Of a stretch of 64,000 nucleotides of DNA, positions 7,716 to 15,978 are shown one piece after another. How positions within the stretch are numbered: the stretch's first letter is position 1; the number at the start of each line of letters is the position of its first letter. Source of the DNA: Nonomuraea helvata (GTDB taxonomy: Bacteria > Actinomycetota > Actinomycetes > Streptosporangiales > Streptosporangiaceae); assembly GCF_039535785.1 (NCBI RefSeq), contig NZ_BAAAXV010000002.1:372001-436000 (forward strand), written 5' to 3'. The notes beneath the pieces were generated by a model. It had not been told where the DNA came from. It made no database searches and saw only the letters and a list, made by a program, of their open reading frames with translations. Position numbers and translations under genes: made by a program.

Positions 7716-9467
7716 TTGCGTAGTGCTGCCCAACTGGCGCTTACCGAGGTCACCAAGCGTTACGGCACTCGTGTCGTCCTGGACCGCGTGTCGCTCACCG
7801 TCAGGCCCGGTGAGCGGATCGGGGTGATCGGCGACAACGGGTCGGGCAAGTCCACGCTGCTCAGGCTCATGGCCGAGGCCGAGCGGCCGGACAACGGCGA
7901 GCTCGTGGCCGTCGCGCCCGGCGGTGTCGGATACCTGCCGCAGTCGCTCGCGCTGCCGCCGGACGCGACGGTGGGCGACGCCGTCGACCTGGCCCTCGCT
8001 GATCTGCGCGAGCTCGAAGCGCGGATGCGTGCCGCCGAGCGCTCGCTCGGCGAGGCTGAGGTGGAGGCACGTGCGGAGGCTCGCGCGCGGGCACATGCGG
8101 GAGCTCATGTGGAGGCTCGTGCGGAGGTGGAAGGGGTCTCCGCGGGACTGGATGTCTACGATGTCTACGCGCGGCTGGTGGCGGAGTTCGAGGCGCGGGG
8201 CGGCTATGAGGCCGACGCTCGGGTGGAGATCGCGCTGCACGGGCTCGGGCTGCCCGGACTCGATCGGCGCCGTCCCCTCGGCACGCTGTCCGGCGGTGAG
8301 CGCTCCAGGCTCGCCCTGGCCGCCACCCTGGCGTCCGCTCCTGAGCTGCTGCTGCTCGACGAGCCGACCAACGACCTGGACGACCAGGCGGTGACCTGGC
8401 TCGAACAGCGGCTGCGCGCCCACCGGGGCACGGTCGTGGCGATCACGCATGACCGGGTGTTCCTGGAGCGGGTGACCACTGCCGTCCTGGAGGTCTGCGA
8501 CGGGAAGGTGCGCCGCTACGGCGACGGGTACACCGGATACCTCACGGCCAAGGCCGCCGAACGCGCCGCGCAGGCGCGAGCCCACGAGGAGTGGAAGACG
8601 GAGGTGGACCGCCATGCCACACTGGTGGCGGCCAACGCGGGCCGGCTGGCCGGTATCCCGCGCAAGGCGGTCAAGGCGGGCATGGGCACCGGCGCCTGGC
8701 GGGCGCGCTCGCGTACGCACGGGGCCGCCGGGCGCATCCGGCAGTCCCAGCAGCGGCTGCGGTGGCTCACCGACCACCCGGCGCCGCCGCCGCCCGAGCC
8801 GCTGCGCTTCACCGCCGGCCTCACCACCGCGGGGGCCGCTGCCGGAGCTGAGGTGGTCGCGCTCGACGGCGTGGTGGTGGCGGGACGGCTCCGGCTGGAC
8901 TCCCTCGCCCTCCGCGCCGGTGAACGGCTGCTCGTCACCGGCCCGAACGGGGCGGGCAAGACCACACTGATGCGGGTGCTCGCCGGCGAGCTACGGCCGG
9001 ACGGGGGCGAGATACGACGGTCCGGCCGCGTCGGCTACTTCCGTCAGGACGAGCTGGACACCGGCGACCTGCGGCGGCCCGACAGAGGCGGGACCGTTCG
9101 GCCGGCCGGGCCGGCGGATCGGACCGTGCTGCGGGCCTACGCGGACGGGCGGCCCGGGAGCCTGGACGAGCACGCGGACGCGCTGCTGGCCCTGGGGCTG
9201 TTCCGGCCGTCCGACCTGGGCCTGCGCGTCGGCGAGCTCTCCTACGGGCAGCGGCGCCGGATCGAGCTGGCGCGGCTGGTGAGCGAGCCCGTGGACCTGC
9301 TCCTGCTCGACGAGCCGACCAACCACCTGTCGCCGATGCTCGTGGAGCAACTGGAGGAGGCGCTGGCTTCCTACCACGGCGCCCTGGTGGTCGTGACGCA
9401 CGATCGTCGCCTGCGGGCCACGTTCGCCGGCTCCCGCCTGGAGCTGGACGGGGGCGTGGCGACGTAG
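7716..9467 (+). CDS. ABC-F family ATPase, probable ribosomal antibiotic-resistance protein
   Basis: There are two ABC domains on one chain and no membrane segment. Walker A motifs are GDNGSGKST and GPNGAGKTT, signatures LSGGERSRLALA and LSYGQRRRIELA, and Walker B motifs LLLLDEPTNDLD and LLLLDEPTNHLS. Proteins of this type act on the ribosome and often give resistance to macrolide, lincosamide or streptogramin drugs. Domain 1 has an inserted Ala/Glu/Arg-rich stretch after the first Walker region (EARAEARARAHAGAHVEARA). The start is chosen as TTG 7716, with AGAGGAGG at 7697-7704. A GTG at 7641 lies inside the promoter. Regulation is probably by a drug-responsive TetR. It converges with the next gene, only 4 bp apart. 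Confidence 0.85.
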   Translation: MRSAAQLALTEVTKRYGTRVVLDRVSLTVRPGERIGVIGDNGSGKSTLLRLMAEAERPDNGELVAVAPGGVGYLPQSLALPPDATVGDAVDLALADLRELEARMRAAERSLGEAEVEARAEARARAHAGAHVEARAEVEGVSAGLDVYDVYARLVAEFEARGGYEADARVEIALHGLGLPGLDRRRPLGTLSGGERSRLALAATLASAPELLLLDEPTNDLDDQAVTWLEQRLRAHRGTVVAITHDRVFLERVTTAVLEVCDGKVRRYGDGYTGYLTAKAAERAAQARAHEEWKTEVDRHATLVAANAGRLAGIPRKAVKAGMGTGAWRARSRTHGAAGRIRQSQQRLRWLTDHPAPPPPEPLRFTAGLTTAGAAAGAEVVALDGVVVAGRLRLDSLALRAGERLLVTGPNGAGKTTLMRVLAGELRPDGGEIRRSGRVGYFRQDELDTGDLRRPDRGGTVRPAGPADRTVLRAYADGRPGSLDEHADALLALGLFRPSDLGLRVGELSYGQRRRIELARLVSEPVDLLLLDEPTNHLSPMLVEQLEEALASYHGALVVVTHDRRLRATFAGSRLELDGGVAT

Positions 9468-9471
9468 CCGG

Positions 9472-10044
9472 TCAAAGGTCCGCGACGAAGTCGAGGGCGA
9501 CCGCCCAGGCGCGCTCGGCGGCCTCGGCGTTGTAGTCGGGCAGGTCAGGGTCGGTGAACAGGTGGCCCACGCCGGGATAGCGGAAGACCTCCACGTCGGC
9601 CCGCGCCCGGCGCATCCTGAGGTACCACGCGTTCAGCCAGTCGACGGGCTCGTAGGTGTCCGGGTCGGCGACGTGGAGCTGGACCGGCAGGTCGTCGGCC
9701 GAGACACCGTCGGCCATGTCGGAGGTCCCGTGCATCAGCAGCAGCCCGCGGGACCGCTCGTCGGCCAGGGCGAGGTTCTGCGCGAGCGCCGCCCCCAGCG
9801 AGAAGCCCGCGTAGACCAGCCGCTCGCCGGAGAGCGGGGCTGCAGCGGCCACGGCCCGCTTCAGCAGCGTGTCCCGCCCGATCTCCTCCTTGATCGCGAT
9901 GCCCTCCTCAGCCGTGTCGACGACCCTGCCGCCGTAGAGGTCGGGGACGTGCACGTCGTGGCCGGCCGCCCGGAACCTGTCGGCGGCCTGGTGCACGGCG
10001 GGCCGCAGGCCGTACATCGAGTGCAGGAGAAGAATCCGAGCCAT
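9472..10044 (-). CDS. Dienelactone hydrolase family protein
   Basis: A 190-residue alpha/beta-hydrolase of dienelactone-hydrolase size. The nucleophile motif is GFSLGAA, with Ser where classical enzymes have Cys. The acid is probably in VADPDTYEP and the histidine in GVGHLF. The ATG now present at 10044 is made of the last two bases of a group II intron (AT) plus the first exon base (G). Before insertion the gene started 9 bp after the MerR stop codon, as the last gene of the ABC-exporter/MerR operon. Its present ribosome-binding site is intron sequence, so translation may need splicing or may be weak. Confidence 0.85.
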   Translation of the reverse strand: MARILLLHSMYGLRPAVHQAADRFRAAGHDVHVPDLYGGRVVDTAEEGIAIKEEIGRDTLLKRAVAAAAPLSGERLVYAGFSLGAALAQNLALADERSRGLLLMHGTSDMADGVSADDLPVQLHVADPDTYEPVDWLNAWYLRMRRARADVEVFRYPGVGHLFTDPDLPDYNAEAAERAWAVALDFVADL

Positions 10045-12020
10045 TGGTAGTCAGGGGCGCGGTGCCGTGAAGGCCCGGTTCCCCATCCCCCTTTCAATTC
10101 CGTACGTGCGGTTTTCCCGCATACGGCTTACCGATGATCTTCTTGACATGGTTACGCTGCCTTCGGACAGCGGATGGTGCCTCGCAGGCGATGCAGGCCA
10201 TGCCCGTTGAACCACTCCTCGGTCCACTGCCTCGATCGACCGGCTCGTAGGTTGCGTCCGCGCTTCTTGATCATCAAACGGTGCAGACGCCACACCACGT
10301 AGTTGTCGATCTGGCGGAACTTGGTGGCGGCGTTCCCGGTTTTGAAGTAGTTGCCCCAGCCGCGCAGGACCGGATTGAGATCCGCGATCACGTCACGGAT
10401 ATCCGTTCCCGACCGGCGGCGGTCGGTCCGCTCACGGACCTTGGACCGGAGTCTCTTCATCGCCGTCTGACTGGGCCAGCGATGCAGGTAGTAGCGGATG
10501 ACCCGCTTGTGTTCCCACAACCGCCCGGACATGCGGGCTCTGAAGTGGCAGCCGAGGAAGTCGAGTCCTTCCCGGCCCTCTCTGAGGTCAACGATCTTCG
10601 TCTTGTCCGGGTGCAGCCTCAACCCCAGCGCGGTGAGGATGCCCTCGACCGCCTTCAGGGCCGCTCTGGCCTGGGCTTGGCTGCGGCACAAGACGACTCC
10701 GTCGTCGGCGTACCGCACCAGCTCGCCCACCCCTCGCTTGGTCAGCTCGGCGTCCAGAACGTGCAGGTAAATATTGGACATCAGAGGCGAAATCACGCCC
10801 CCCTGTGGAGTTCCCGCGACCGTCCGCCGAACCTCCCCATCCACCATCACCCCTGCTTGAAGCCACAGCCGCAGCAGCTTGAGCACCCGCCGGTCCGACA
10901 CCCGCCGCCCTACTTCAGCGAGAAGACAATCGTGATCGATCTCGCCGAAGAAGTCGACAATGTCGAACTCCACCACGAACACCCGGCCCTCGATGAAGCC
11001 CTTACGCAACCGCTCCATCGCCTGCGTCGCCGACCGCTTCGGCCGGAACCCAAAGGAGACCGGCACAAAGTCGGCCTCGAAGATGGGCTCCAACACCAGC
11101 TTGGCGGCTTGCTGAGCCACGCGATCACGGATCCGGGGTATCCCCAGCGGACGCTTGCCACCGTGTGGTTTCGGGATGTCCACACGCCTGGCCGGCGCGG
11201 GACGATACCTGCCTGCGCGAAGGTCATGCTGAAGCTCGGCCAGCATCCGGCCGACCCCGTAGTCCTCCACATCCGCCACAGTCACCCGATCGACTCCGGC
11301 GGCACCCTTGTTGGCCCGGACCCGCTCCCACGCCTCCCACAGCACGTCACCTCTGTGGACACGGTCGAACAGAGCGTGGAAACGCCGCTCCGGAGACTGC
11401 TTGGCCGCAGTCCATAGCTTGCGTTGAAGTCGTCGCACGTTCAGAACGGACCCCTGCCCGTCCAGCACGGCGGGCGACGGCCCGCCGGGGTGATTGGACC
11501 CAGGACCCTGGGTCATGCCCTTGTGCTTACCCTCGCCCCAAGCGTGATCAAGGTGAGGGCCCTTCCCTCCCGGCGCGTTGTGTTGCACGCCGATCAGCGG
11601 TACTACGACCCCCTCGGACTCCCGCTGCCCTCCAGACGACTTCACCATCGGCTTATACGCCTGGTCTCTTGCCCGACGAAAGGCGTGGTCAGACGGGTCT
11701 CTCCTGTTCCGGCCCAGACCATGCACACGTGCCATCCTCCGTACCCCGGGAGAACCCGACGAGCTGACCCTGGAACAGAGCCCACCAGGCATGGCCTTCG
11801 CCGTGACATGAGCGGCTCGGCTTCTCCGTTGTAACTATGACGAGGCTGCAAGGTTCGCTTCACGCTACGGCCCGCGTGCTTGCTCCCTCCAAAGAGGCTC
11901 TCGACGCCCCGCTCAGCCCGCCATGTCTCCACGACGAACCGGGGCCTGCTACCGGGCGCTCCAGTGCTTACCCGGACGGGACTTTCACCCGCAGGCCTGG
12001 ACCAACTTCCAGGACGCAAC
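10043..12020 (-). mobile_element. Group II intron inserted within a start codon
   Basis: About 1,978 bp on the minus strand. The 5' end begins GTTGCGTCCTGG at 12020, next to the typical domain I segment CTGCGGGTGAAAGTCCCG. Domain V, with its AGC triad, is at about 10100-10130 (AGCCGTATGCGGG ... CCGCACGTACGG). The 3' end reads CTGACTACCAAT, ending in AT at 10043, which fits the AY rule. The left exon ends in AT (12022-12021) and the right exon begins GGCTCGG. Joining them restores ATG GCT CGG, the dienelactone hydrolase start, 9 bp after the MerR stop. The boundaries are my inference from consensus and exon restoration. Confidence 0.85.
10152..11516 (-). CDS. ltrA: Group II intron reverse transcriptase/maturase
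   Basis: The protein has 454 residues from the ATG at 11516. A longer frame back to 11792 would cover structured intron RNA. Reverse transcriptase blocks are clear: AAGVDRVTVADVE, IPKPHGGKRPLGIP, FGFRPKRSATQAM, FDIVDFFGEIDHD, GTPQGGVISPL and the catalytic VRYADDGVVL. The C-terminal maturase (GIIM, domain X) segment has LNPVLRGWGNYFKTGNA. There is no HNH endonuclease after it, so mobility would use endonuclease-independent retrohoming. It is encoded in domain IV of the intron and appears intact. Confidence 0.9.
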   Translation of the reverse strand: MTQGPGSNHPGGPSPAVLDGQGSVLNVRRLQRKLWTAAKQSPERRFHALFDRVHRGDVLWEAWERVRANKGAAGVDRVTVADVEDYGVGRMLAELQHDLRAGRYRPAPARRVDIPKPHGGKRPLGIPRIRDRVAQQAAKLVLEPIFEADFVPVSFGFRPKRSATQAMERLRKGFIEGRVFVVEFDIVDFFGEIDHDCLLAEVGRRVSDRRVLKLLRLWLQAGVMVDGEVRRTVAGTPQGGVISPLMSNIYLHVLDAELTKRGVGELVRYADDGVVLCRSQAQARAALKAVEGILTALGLRLHPDKTKIVDLREGREGLDFLGCHFRARMSGRLWEHKRVIRYYLHRWPSQTAMKRLRSKVRERTDRRRSGTDIRDVIADLNPVLRGWGNYFKTGNAATKFRQIDNYVVWRLHRLMIKKRGRNLRAGRSRQWTEEWFNGHGLHRLRGTIRCPKAA

Positions 12021-12031
12021 ATGCGGGCAGC

Positions 12032-12838
12032 TTAGCCAGGGCCGGCCCACTCCTTGGCCATGGACCGTGCCGGGTCCACGCGTTCCAGCTTGGTCCAGCC
12101 GGTCCAGCCCCGCTTCTTCAGCAGCTCGATCAGCCGTCGGGCCGGCGGCGCGGTGTCGAACGCCAGTGCGTCCATCAGCTTGGCGAACGGCGGCTCGATG
12201 TCGGCGTCGTCGACGTACTCCTCGCCCTGCTCGTCGGCCATCCGGGTGATGTAGGCGGCGAGCTTGTCGGCCAGCTCGACCAGCCGTGGGTCGTCGTCGG
12301 TACGGTCGAGAGCCTGGCCCAGGGTGAGATAGAAGTCGATGAGCTGCGGGTCGGCGAGCTGCTCCCGCTTGCGTGCCATCCACTCCGGGACCCGGTCGGG
12401 CGAGTGCGCGGCCAGCGGGATCCAGCCGTCCCGCTCGACCTGGACGATCCGCTCGTCGACCCCGAGCGCCCGCAGCCGGTCGAGAAACTCGACCACCTCC
12501 GCGGGCAGCGCCAGGCTGTCCCCGGCGGCGAGGCGGGCGATCCGCTCGCGGTGCCGCTGCCGCTCCCGGATCTCCGCCCGCAGCCGCCTGTCGATGTCCG
12601 CGACCGCCGCGGCGAACTCCTCCTCCTCGGCCTGGAGCAGCTCCCGCACCCGCGCGAGCGGGACCCCGGCCTCGGCGAGGGTCCGGATCTTGATCAGCTC
12701 GACCACTGCGCCGGCGTCGTACCTGCGGTAGCCCGAGTGGTCCCGCTCCGGCTCCGGCAGGAGCCCCTTGGCGTGGTAGTGCCGCACCGCGCGCACCGTC
12801 ACTCCGGCGTACGACGCCAGCTCGCCGATGGTCAGCAT
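12032..12838 (-). CDS. MerR-family transcriptional regulator
   Basis: The protein has 268 residues. The N-terminal MerR winged helix reads MLTIGELASYAGVTVRAVRHYHAKGLL with SGYRRYDAGAVVELIKIRTL. A coiled-coil dimer helix follows (EEEEFAAAVADIDRRLRAEIRERQRHRER), then a ~150-residue effector domain I do not recognise. It lies 12 bp downstream of the ABC permease on the same strand and is part of the ATPase-permease-MerR-hydrolase operon. The likely target is the palindrome 14609-14621 at the operon promoter. The stop at 12032 is 9 bp before the former start codon of the dienelactone hydrolase. Confidence 0.88.
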   Translation of the reverse strand: MLTIGELASYAGVTVRAVRHYHAKGLLPEPERDHSGYRRYDAGAVVELIKIRTLAEAGVPLARVRELLQAEEEEFAAAVADIDRRLRAEIRERQRHRERIARLAAGDSLALPAEVVEFLDRLRALGVDERIVQVERDGWIPLAAHSPDRVPEWMARKREQLADPQLIDFYLTLGQALDRTDDDPRLVELADKLAAYITRMADEQGEEYVDDADIEPPFAKLMDALAFDTAPPARRLIELLKKRGWTGWTKLERVDPARSMAKEWAGPG

Positions 12839-12850
12839 CGCACCAGTCTC

Positions 12851-13645
12851 CTAGTTCGCGGCGCGGGTCCGGTAGAGGCGACGCGACCAGAGGTAGCCGA
12901 CCGATCCGATCACCACACACCAGCCGACGGCCCAGAGGACGTCCGCCCCAGCCGGCGATCCGGCCAGCAGGCCGCGGAAGGCGTCAATGATCGGCGTGAA
13001 CGGCTGGTGCTCGGCGAACCACCGCAGCCCGGCCGGCATCGACTCGACCGGTACGAACCCGCTGCCCACGAACGGCAGCAGCAGGAAGATCATCGGCCAG
13101 TTGCTCGCGGTCTCCGGGTCCGGACTGGCCAGCCCCAGCGCCACGGTGAGCCAGGTCATCGCCAAGGAGAGCAGCGTGAGCAGACCAACCAGGCCCAGCC
13201 ACTGCATCGCCGAGGCGGCGGTCTCCAGCCCGAGCAGGAACGCCACCCCGAAGACCACCGCGAGCGCGAGCGCGGTCTGGATCATCGCACCGAGCACGTG
13301 GCCGGTGAGCACCGAGACCTTGGCGATGGCCATGGTCCGGAACCGGTCGATGATCCCGTTGGTCATGTCGGTGGCGACCAGGACCGCCGTGCTGATGGAC
13401 ACGCTGGCCACCGTCATCATCAGGATCCCCGGGGTGATGAACGTCAGGTAGTCGCCGCGGTCCCCCGTCGGCGCTCCCGGCAGACCGGCGCCCATGGTGC
13501 CGCCGAAGACGTAGACGAACAGCAGCAGGAACAGCAGCGGCTGGCCGATCAGCACCAGCGTCATCGACGGGTACCGGGCCATGCGTTTCATGTTGCGGCG
13601 CAGCATGGTCGCCGAGTCGCGGACGGCGTACGTCGTGGTGCTCAC
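12851..13645 (-). CDS. ABC transporter permease (ABC-2 type, drug-exporter family)
   Basis: The protein has 264 residues with about six hydrophobic segments (for example LVLIGQPLLFLLLFVYVFGG and LALAVVFGVAFLLGL) and the ABC-2 features GILMMTVASVSISTAVLVATD and NWPMIFLLLPFVGSGFVPVE. This is the DrrB-like architecture. The GTG start at 13645 overlaps the ATPase stop in GTGA, showing translational coupling; longer frames upstream read through the ATPase gene. It should form an exporter with the ATPase, probably for a hydrophobic drug or lipid. The substrate is not visible. Confidence 0.88.
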   Translation of the reverse strand: MSTTTYAVRDSATMLRRNMKRMARYPSMTLVLIGQPLLFLLLFVYVFGGTMGAGLPGAPTGDRGDYLTFITPGILMMTVASVSISTAVLVATDMTNGIIDRFRTMAIAKVSVLTGHVLGAMIQTALALAVVFGVAFLLGLETAASAMQWLGLVGLLTLLSLAMTWLTVALGLASPDPETASNWPMIFLLLPFVGSGFVPVESMPAGLRWFAEHQPFTPIIDAFRGLLAGSPAGADVLWAVGWCVVIGSVGYLWSRRLYRTRAAN

Positions 13646-14589
13646 TGGCGTACCTCCTGCTCCGTGGTGGGGTGGCCGGTCAGAGCCAGGAACACGTCGT
13701 CCAGGTCCGGGGTGTGCACGGCGAGCCCGGTGACCGCGTCGTCGTCGAGCCCGTCCAGCAGCCGTCGCAGCGCGGTGAGGCTGCCGTCGTGCGGCAGGGT
13801 CACGGTGAGCGCCTCGGCGTTCGGGCTCGCTCCGGGCAAGCGGCGGGCGAGCTCGGCGACCCGCCCGCTGTCGGCGGCCCGCAGCTCGATGTGACCGCCG
13901 GGGACCAGCCGCTTCAGCTCGGCCGCGGTGCCCTCGGCGACCAGCCGGCCACCGTCGAGCACGCCGATCCGGTCGGCGAGCTGGTCGGCCTCCTCGAGGT
14001 ACTGGGTGGTGAGGAAGACGGTGACCCCGTCCGCCACCAGCTCCCGCACGATCCCCCACAGGTCACGGCGGCTGCGCGGGTCGAGACCGGTGCTCGGCTC
14101 GTCGAGAAAGATCAGCCGCGGGCCGGCCACCAGGGTCATCGCCAGGTCCAGCCGCCGCTTCATACCGCCGGAGTACGTCGCCGCGCGCCGGTCGGCGGCA
14201 TCGACCAGGTCGAACCGCTCCAGCAGTTGCCCGGCCACGGTCTCCGCACGGCGCCGGTCGAGGTGGCCGAGGTCGGCCATCAGCCGCAGATTCTCCCGCC
14301 CGGTCAGCAACTCGTCCACGGCGGAGAACTGTCCGGTCACTCCGATCCGCTCACGCACCTGGTCGGCCTCGCGGCGGACGTCGTACCCGGCGACCCGCGC
14401 CTCACCGGCGTCGGCGGGGAGCAGCGTGGACAGGATCCGGACTGTGGTGGTCTTGCCGGCCCCGTTGGGCCCGAGCAGGGCGTAGACGGTGCCTTCTGGG
14501 ACGGTCAGGTCGACCCCGGCGACCACCTCATGGTCGCCGTACGACTTGCGCAGCCCGGCGACCTCGATCGCACTGGTTCTCGTCGTCAT
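13642..14589 (-). CDS. ABC transporter ATP-binding protein (DrrA-like)
   Basis: About 315 residues. Walker A is GPNGAGKTTT, the signature YSGGMKRRLDLA, Walker B LIFLDEPSTGLDP, and the switch histidine is replaced by Gln in FLTTQYLEEAD, as usual for DrrA-type daunorubicin-resistance ATPases. A C-terminal ~80-residue extension is typical of the family. The start is taken as the ATG at 14589; an ATG nine bases upstream (14598) is also possible. The transcript may be nearly leaderless, because the promoter-like TTGACC and palindrome lie only 10-40 bp upstream. It is the first gene of the exporter operon. Confidence 0.9.
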   Translation of the reverse strand: MTTRTSAIEVAGLRKSYGDHEVVAGVDLTVPEGTVYALLGPNGAGKTTTVRILSTLLPADAGEARVAGYDVRREADQVRERIGVTGQFSAVDELLTGRENLRLMADLGHLDRRRAETVAGQLLERFDLVDAADRRAATYSGGMKRRLDLAMTLVAGPRLIFLDEPSTGLDPRSRRDLWGIVRELVADGVTVFLTTQYLEEADQLADRIGVLDGGRLVAEGTAAELKRLVPGGHIELRAADSGRVAELARRLPGASPNAEALTVTLPHDGSLTALRRLLDGLDDDAVTGLAVHTPDLDDVFLALTGHPTTEQEVRQ

Positions 14590-14608
14590 GCCCACCATGC
14601 TGAGAGGT

Positions 14609-14628
14609 TGACGCAGCGTCAGGGTCAA
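14609..14628 (-). promoter_or_regulatory. MerR-type operator/promoter of the exporter operon
   Basis: The perfect palindrome TGACGCAGCGTCA (14609-14621) lies directly downstream of TTGACC (14628-14623, minus strand). If the -10 is near 14603-14598, the spacer is about 19 bp and holds the palindrome, the distorted geometry used by MerR activators. The MerR gene three places downstream is the obvious ligand-sensing partner. Confidence 0.6.
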
Positions 14629-14783
14629 CACCTTTGGGAGCGACTTGAGGCCGACTTGGTTGAGCGCAGCCGCAGAGCCCGTGAACGATGTAATCAAGGA
14701 GGCAGCCAAGCCCCGGTCGCTGACCGCCAATTCCTGAAAGGCGCACAAAGCGTTAGCTCTGACCGCTCCGAAGGGAATCCGCC

Positions 14784-15203
14784 ATGAGGCGCAGCGAAAA
14801 ACTCCTGGCATTCACCTTGGCGACATGTGCCATGACCGCCGGCCTTGTCGCCGGCTCCGTGCCCAGCAGCTTCGCCGAGCAGCAAGCGCTCCCCGCGAAG
14901 GAGCCGTGCCGATTCGCCAAAACGGCCGTGGAAGAGTGCGCGAGCACGGATCCCACCGCCTCGGTGGCTGTCATCAACACGGGCAACACCTCAAGGTGCA
15001 GATTCGAGAACGTCGTCGACTGGGGCGACGGCTCAGTCGACGTGTACCGGACCGGCGGAAGAGAATCCGATGCCGTGATCCCGCTGGGGTCTCATACCTA
15101 CAAGTCCAGCGGCGTACACAAGATCTCGCACAAGGGTCAGGTGCTGTCGGGCAGCCACTGTTCCTTCAACCCCAGCGAGTACACCTTCACACACGGTAGC
15201 TAG
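14784..15203 (+). CDS. Small secreted protein with PKD-like motif
   Basis: The protein has 139 residues, with a signal peptide ending near SSFAEQQ, then four cysteines that could make two disulfides. The mature part contains VVDWGDGSVDVYRTGG and LGSHTYKSSGVHKISHKG, which resemble the WGDG(S/T) and HTY...G strands of PKD domains. GAAGGG lies upstream of the ATG. It is divergent from the exporter operon and convergent with the TetR gene. I do not recognise a specific function. Confidence 0.7.
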   Translation: MRRSEKLLAFTLATCAMTAGLVAGSVPSSFAEQQALPAKEPCRFAKTAVEECASTDPTASVAVINTGNTSRCRFENVVDWGDGSVDVYRTGGRESDAVIPLGSHTYKSSGVHKISHKGQVLSGSHCSFNPSEYTFTHGS

Positions 15204-15221
15204 AACCCAGCTTCTGGCTGG

Positions 15222-15830
15222 TCAGCCACGCACTGCAGCCAGGCACTCGTCGTACAGATCCATGATGTCGCCCTTGCCGTCATTGTCGACCCACGTCATC
15301 GTTGCGGCATCCAGGCATGCGAACGCCGTCGCGATCACTGCGCGGGCCTTGACGTTCACGCTGCCGGTAGCAGCATCCATACGCGCCTCGATGAGCGGCA
15401 GCAGGTCCTCCTGGAATCGCAGTCGCTTTTCGAGCCAACCGGCACGTAGCGAGGCGGTGTTGTGCAGGAGACGGAACCGCTCCAGGGCCTGTTCGCGGCT
15501 GTTGTGCAGGTTCAGTACGGCAGCCACCCCTGCGCGCAGGGCCTCCCAGACACCGGCTTCGGTCGGCAGTTCGCTGATCGTGTCTGTGAGGACCTGGCCG
15601 AACCGGTCCTGGTTGCCGCCGAGAAGGTCCTCCTTGGTGCCGAAATAGCGGAAGAGAGTGCGCTGGGAGACACCGGCTTCTCGGGCGATCTGGGCGATGG
15701 TCGTCTCGTCGTAGCCCTGCTCGGTGAACAGGCGCAGAGCCGTCTCCAGGATCTCCCGGGAGGCCAGCTGCCGTGTCCGGTCCCACAGCGTGGCCGGTGC
15801 ATCCCTCGCCGTCTCGGCTTCCTGCTTCAT
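15222..15830 (-). CDS. TetR-family transcriptional regulator
   Basis: The protein has 202 residues. The TetR helix-turn-helix reads TEQGYDETTIAQIAREAGVS followed by TLFRYFGTKEDLL. The C-terminal ligand domain is all-helical and divergent. It is transcribed away from the short-chain dehydrogenase at 15979. The spacer holds a perfect 17-bp palindrome (15878-15894), so it most likely represses itself and the dehydrogenase. Confidence 0.9.
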   Translation of the reverse strand: MKQEAETARDAPATLWDRTRQLASREILETALRLFTEQGYDETTIAQIAREAGVSQRTLFRYFGTKEDLLGGNQDRFGQVLTDTISELPTEAGVWEALRAGVAAVLNLHNSREQALERFRLLHNTASLRAGWLEKRLRFQEDLLPLIEARMDAATGSVNVKARAVIATAFACLDAATMTWVDNDGKGDIMDLYDECLAAVRG

Positions 15831-15877
15831 GTGCCCAGGTTAACTGAGCACTGCCACGGTGACACTCGAACGCATGT

Positions 15878-15894
15878 TGGCAGTCGCTGCCAAG
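15878..15894. promoter_or_regulatory. Palindromic operator between TetR and SDR genes
   Basis: TTGGCAG-TCG-CTGCCAA is a perfect 7-3-7 inverted repeat. A further half-site CTGCCAA is at 15906-15912. Its position in the divergent spacer fits the TetR protein encoded at 15222. Confidence 0.7.
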
Positions 15895-15978
15895 ATGTCG
15901 TACGCTGCCAAAAATGATCGTCGCGGTAGAGCCGCGCACCGATCCCCCTACCTCCCGGAAGCACGCAAAGGACGCATC

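Noticed and set aside
11642..12022. A 126-codon frame on the minus strand starting at the old hydrolase ATG
   Set aside because: It reads into the structured 5' part of the group II intron and has no domain. It is a by-product of the insertion point.
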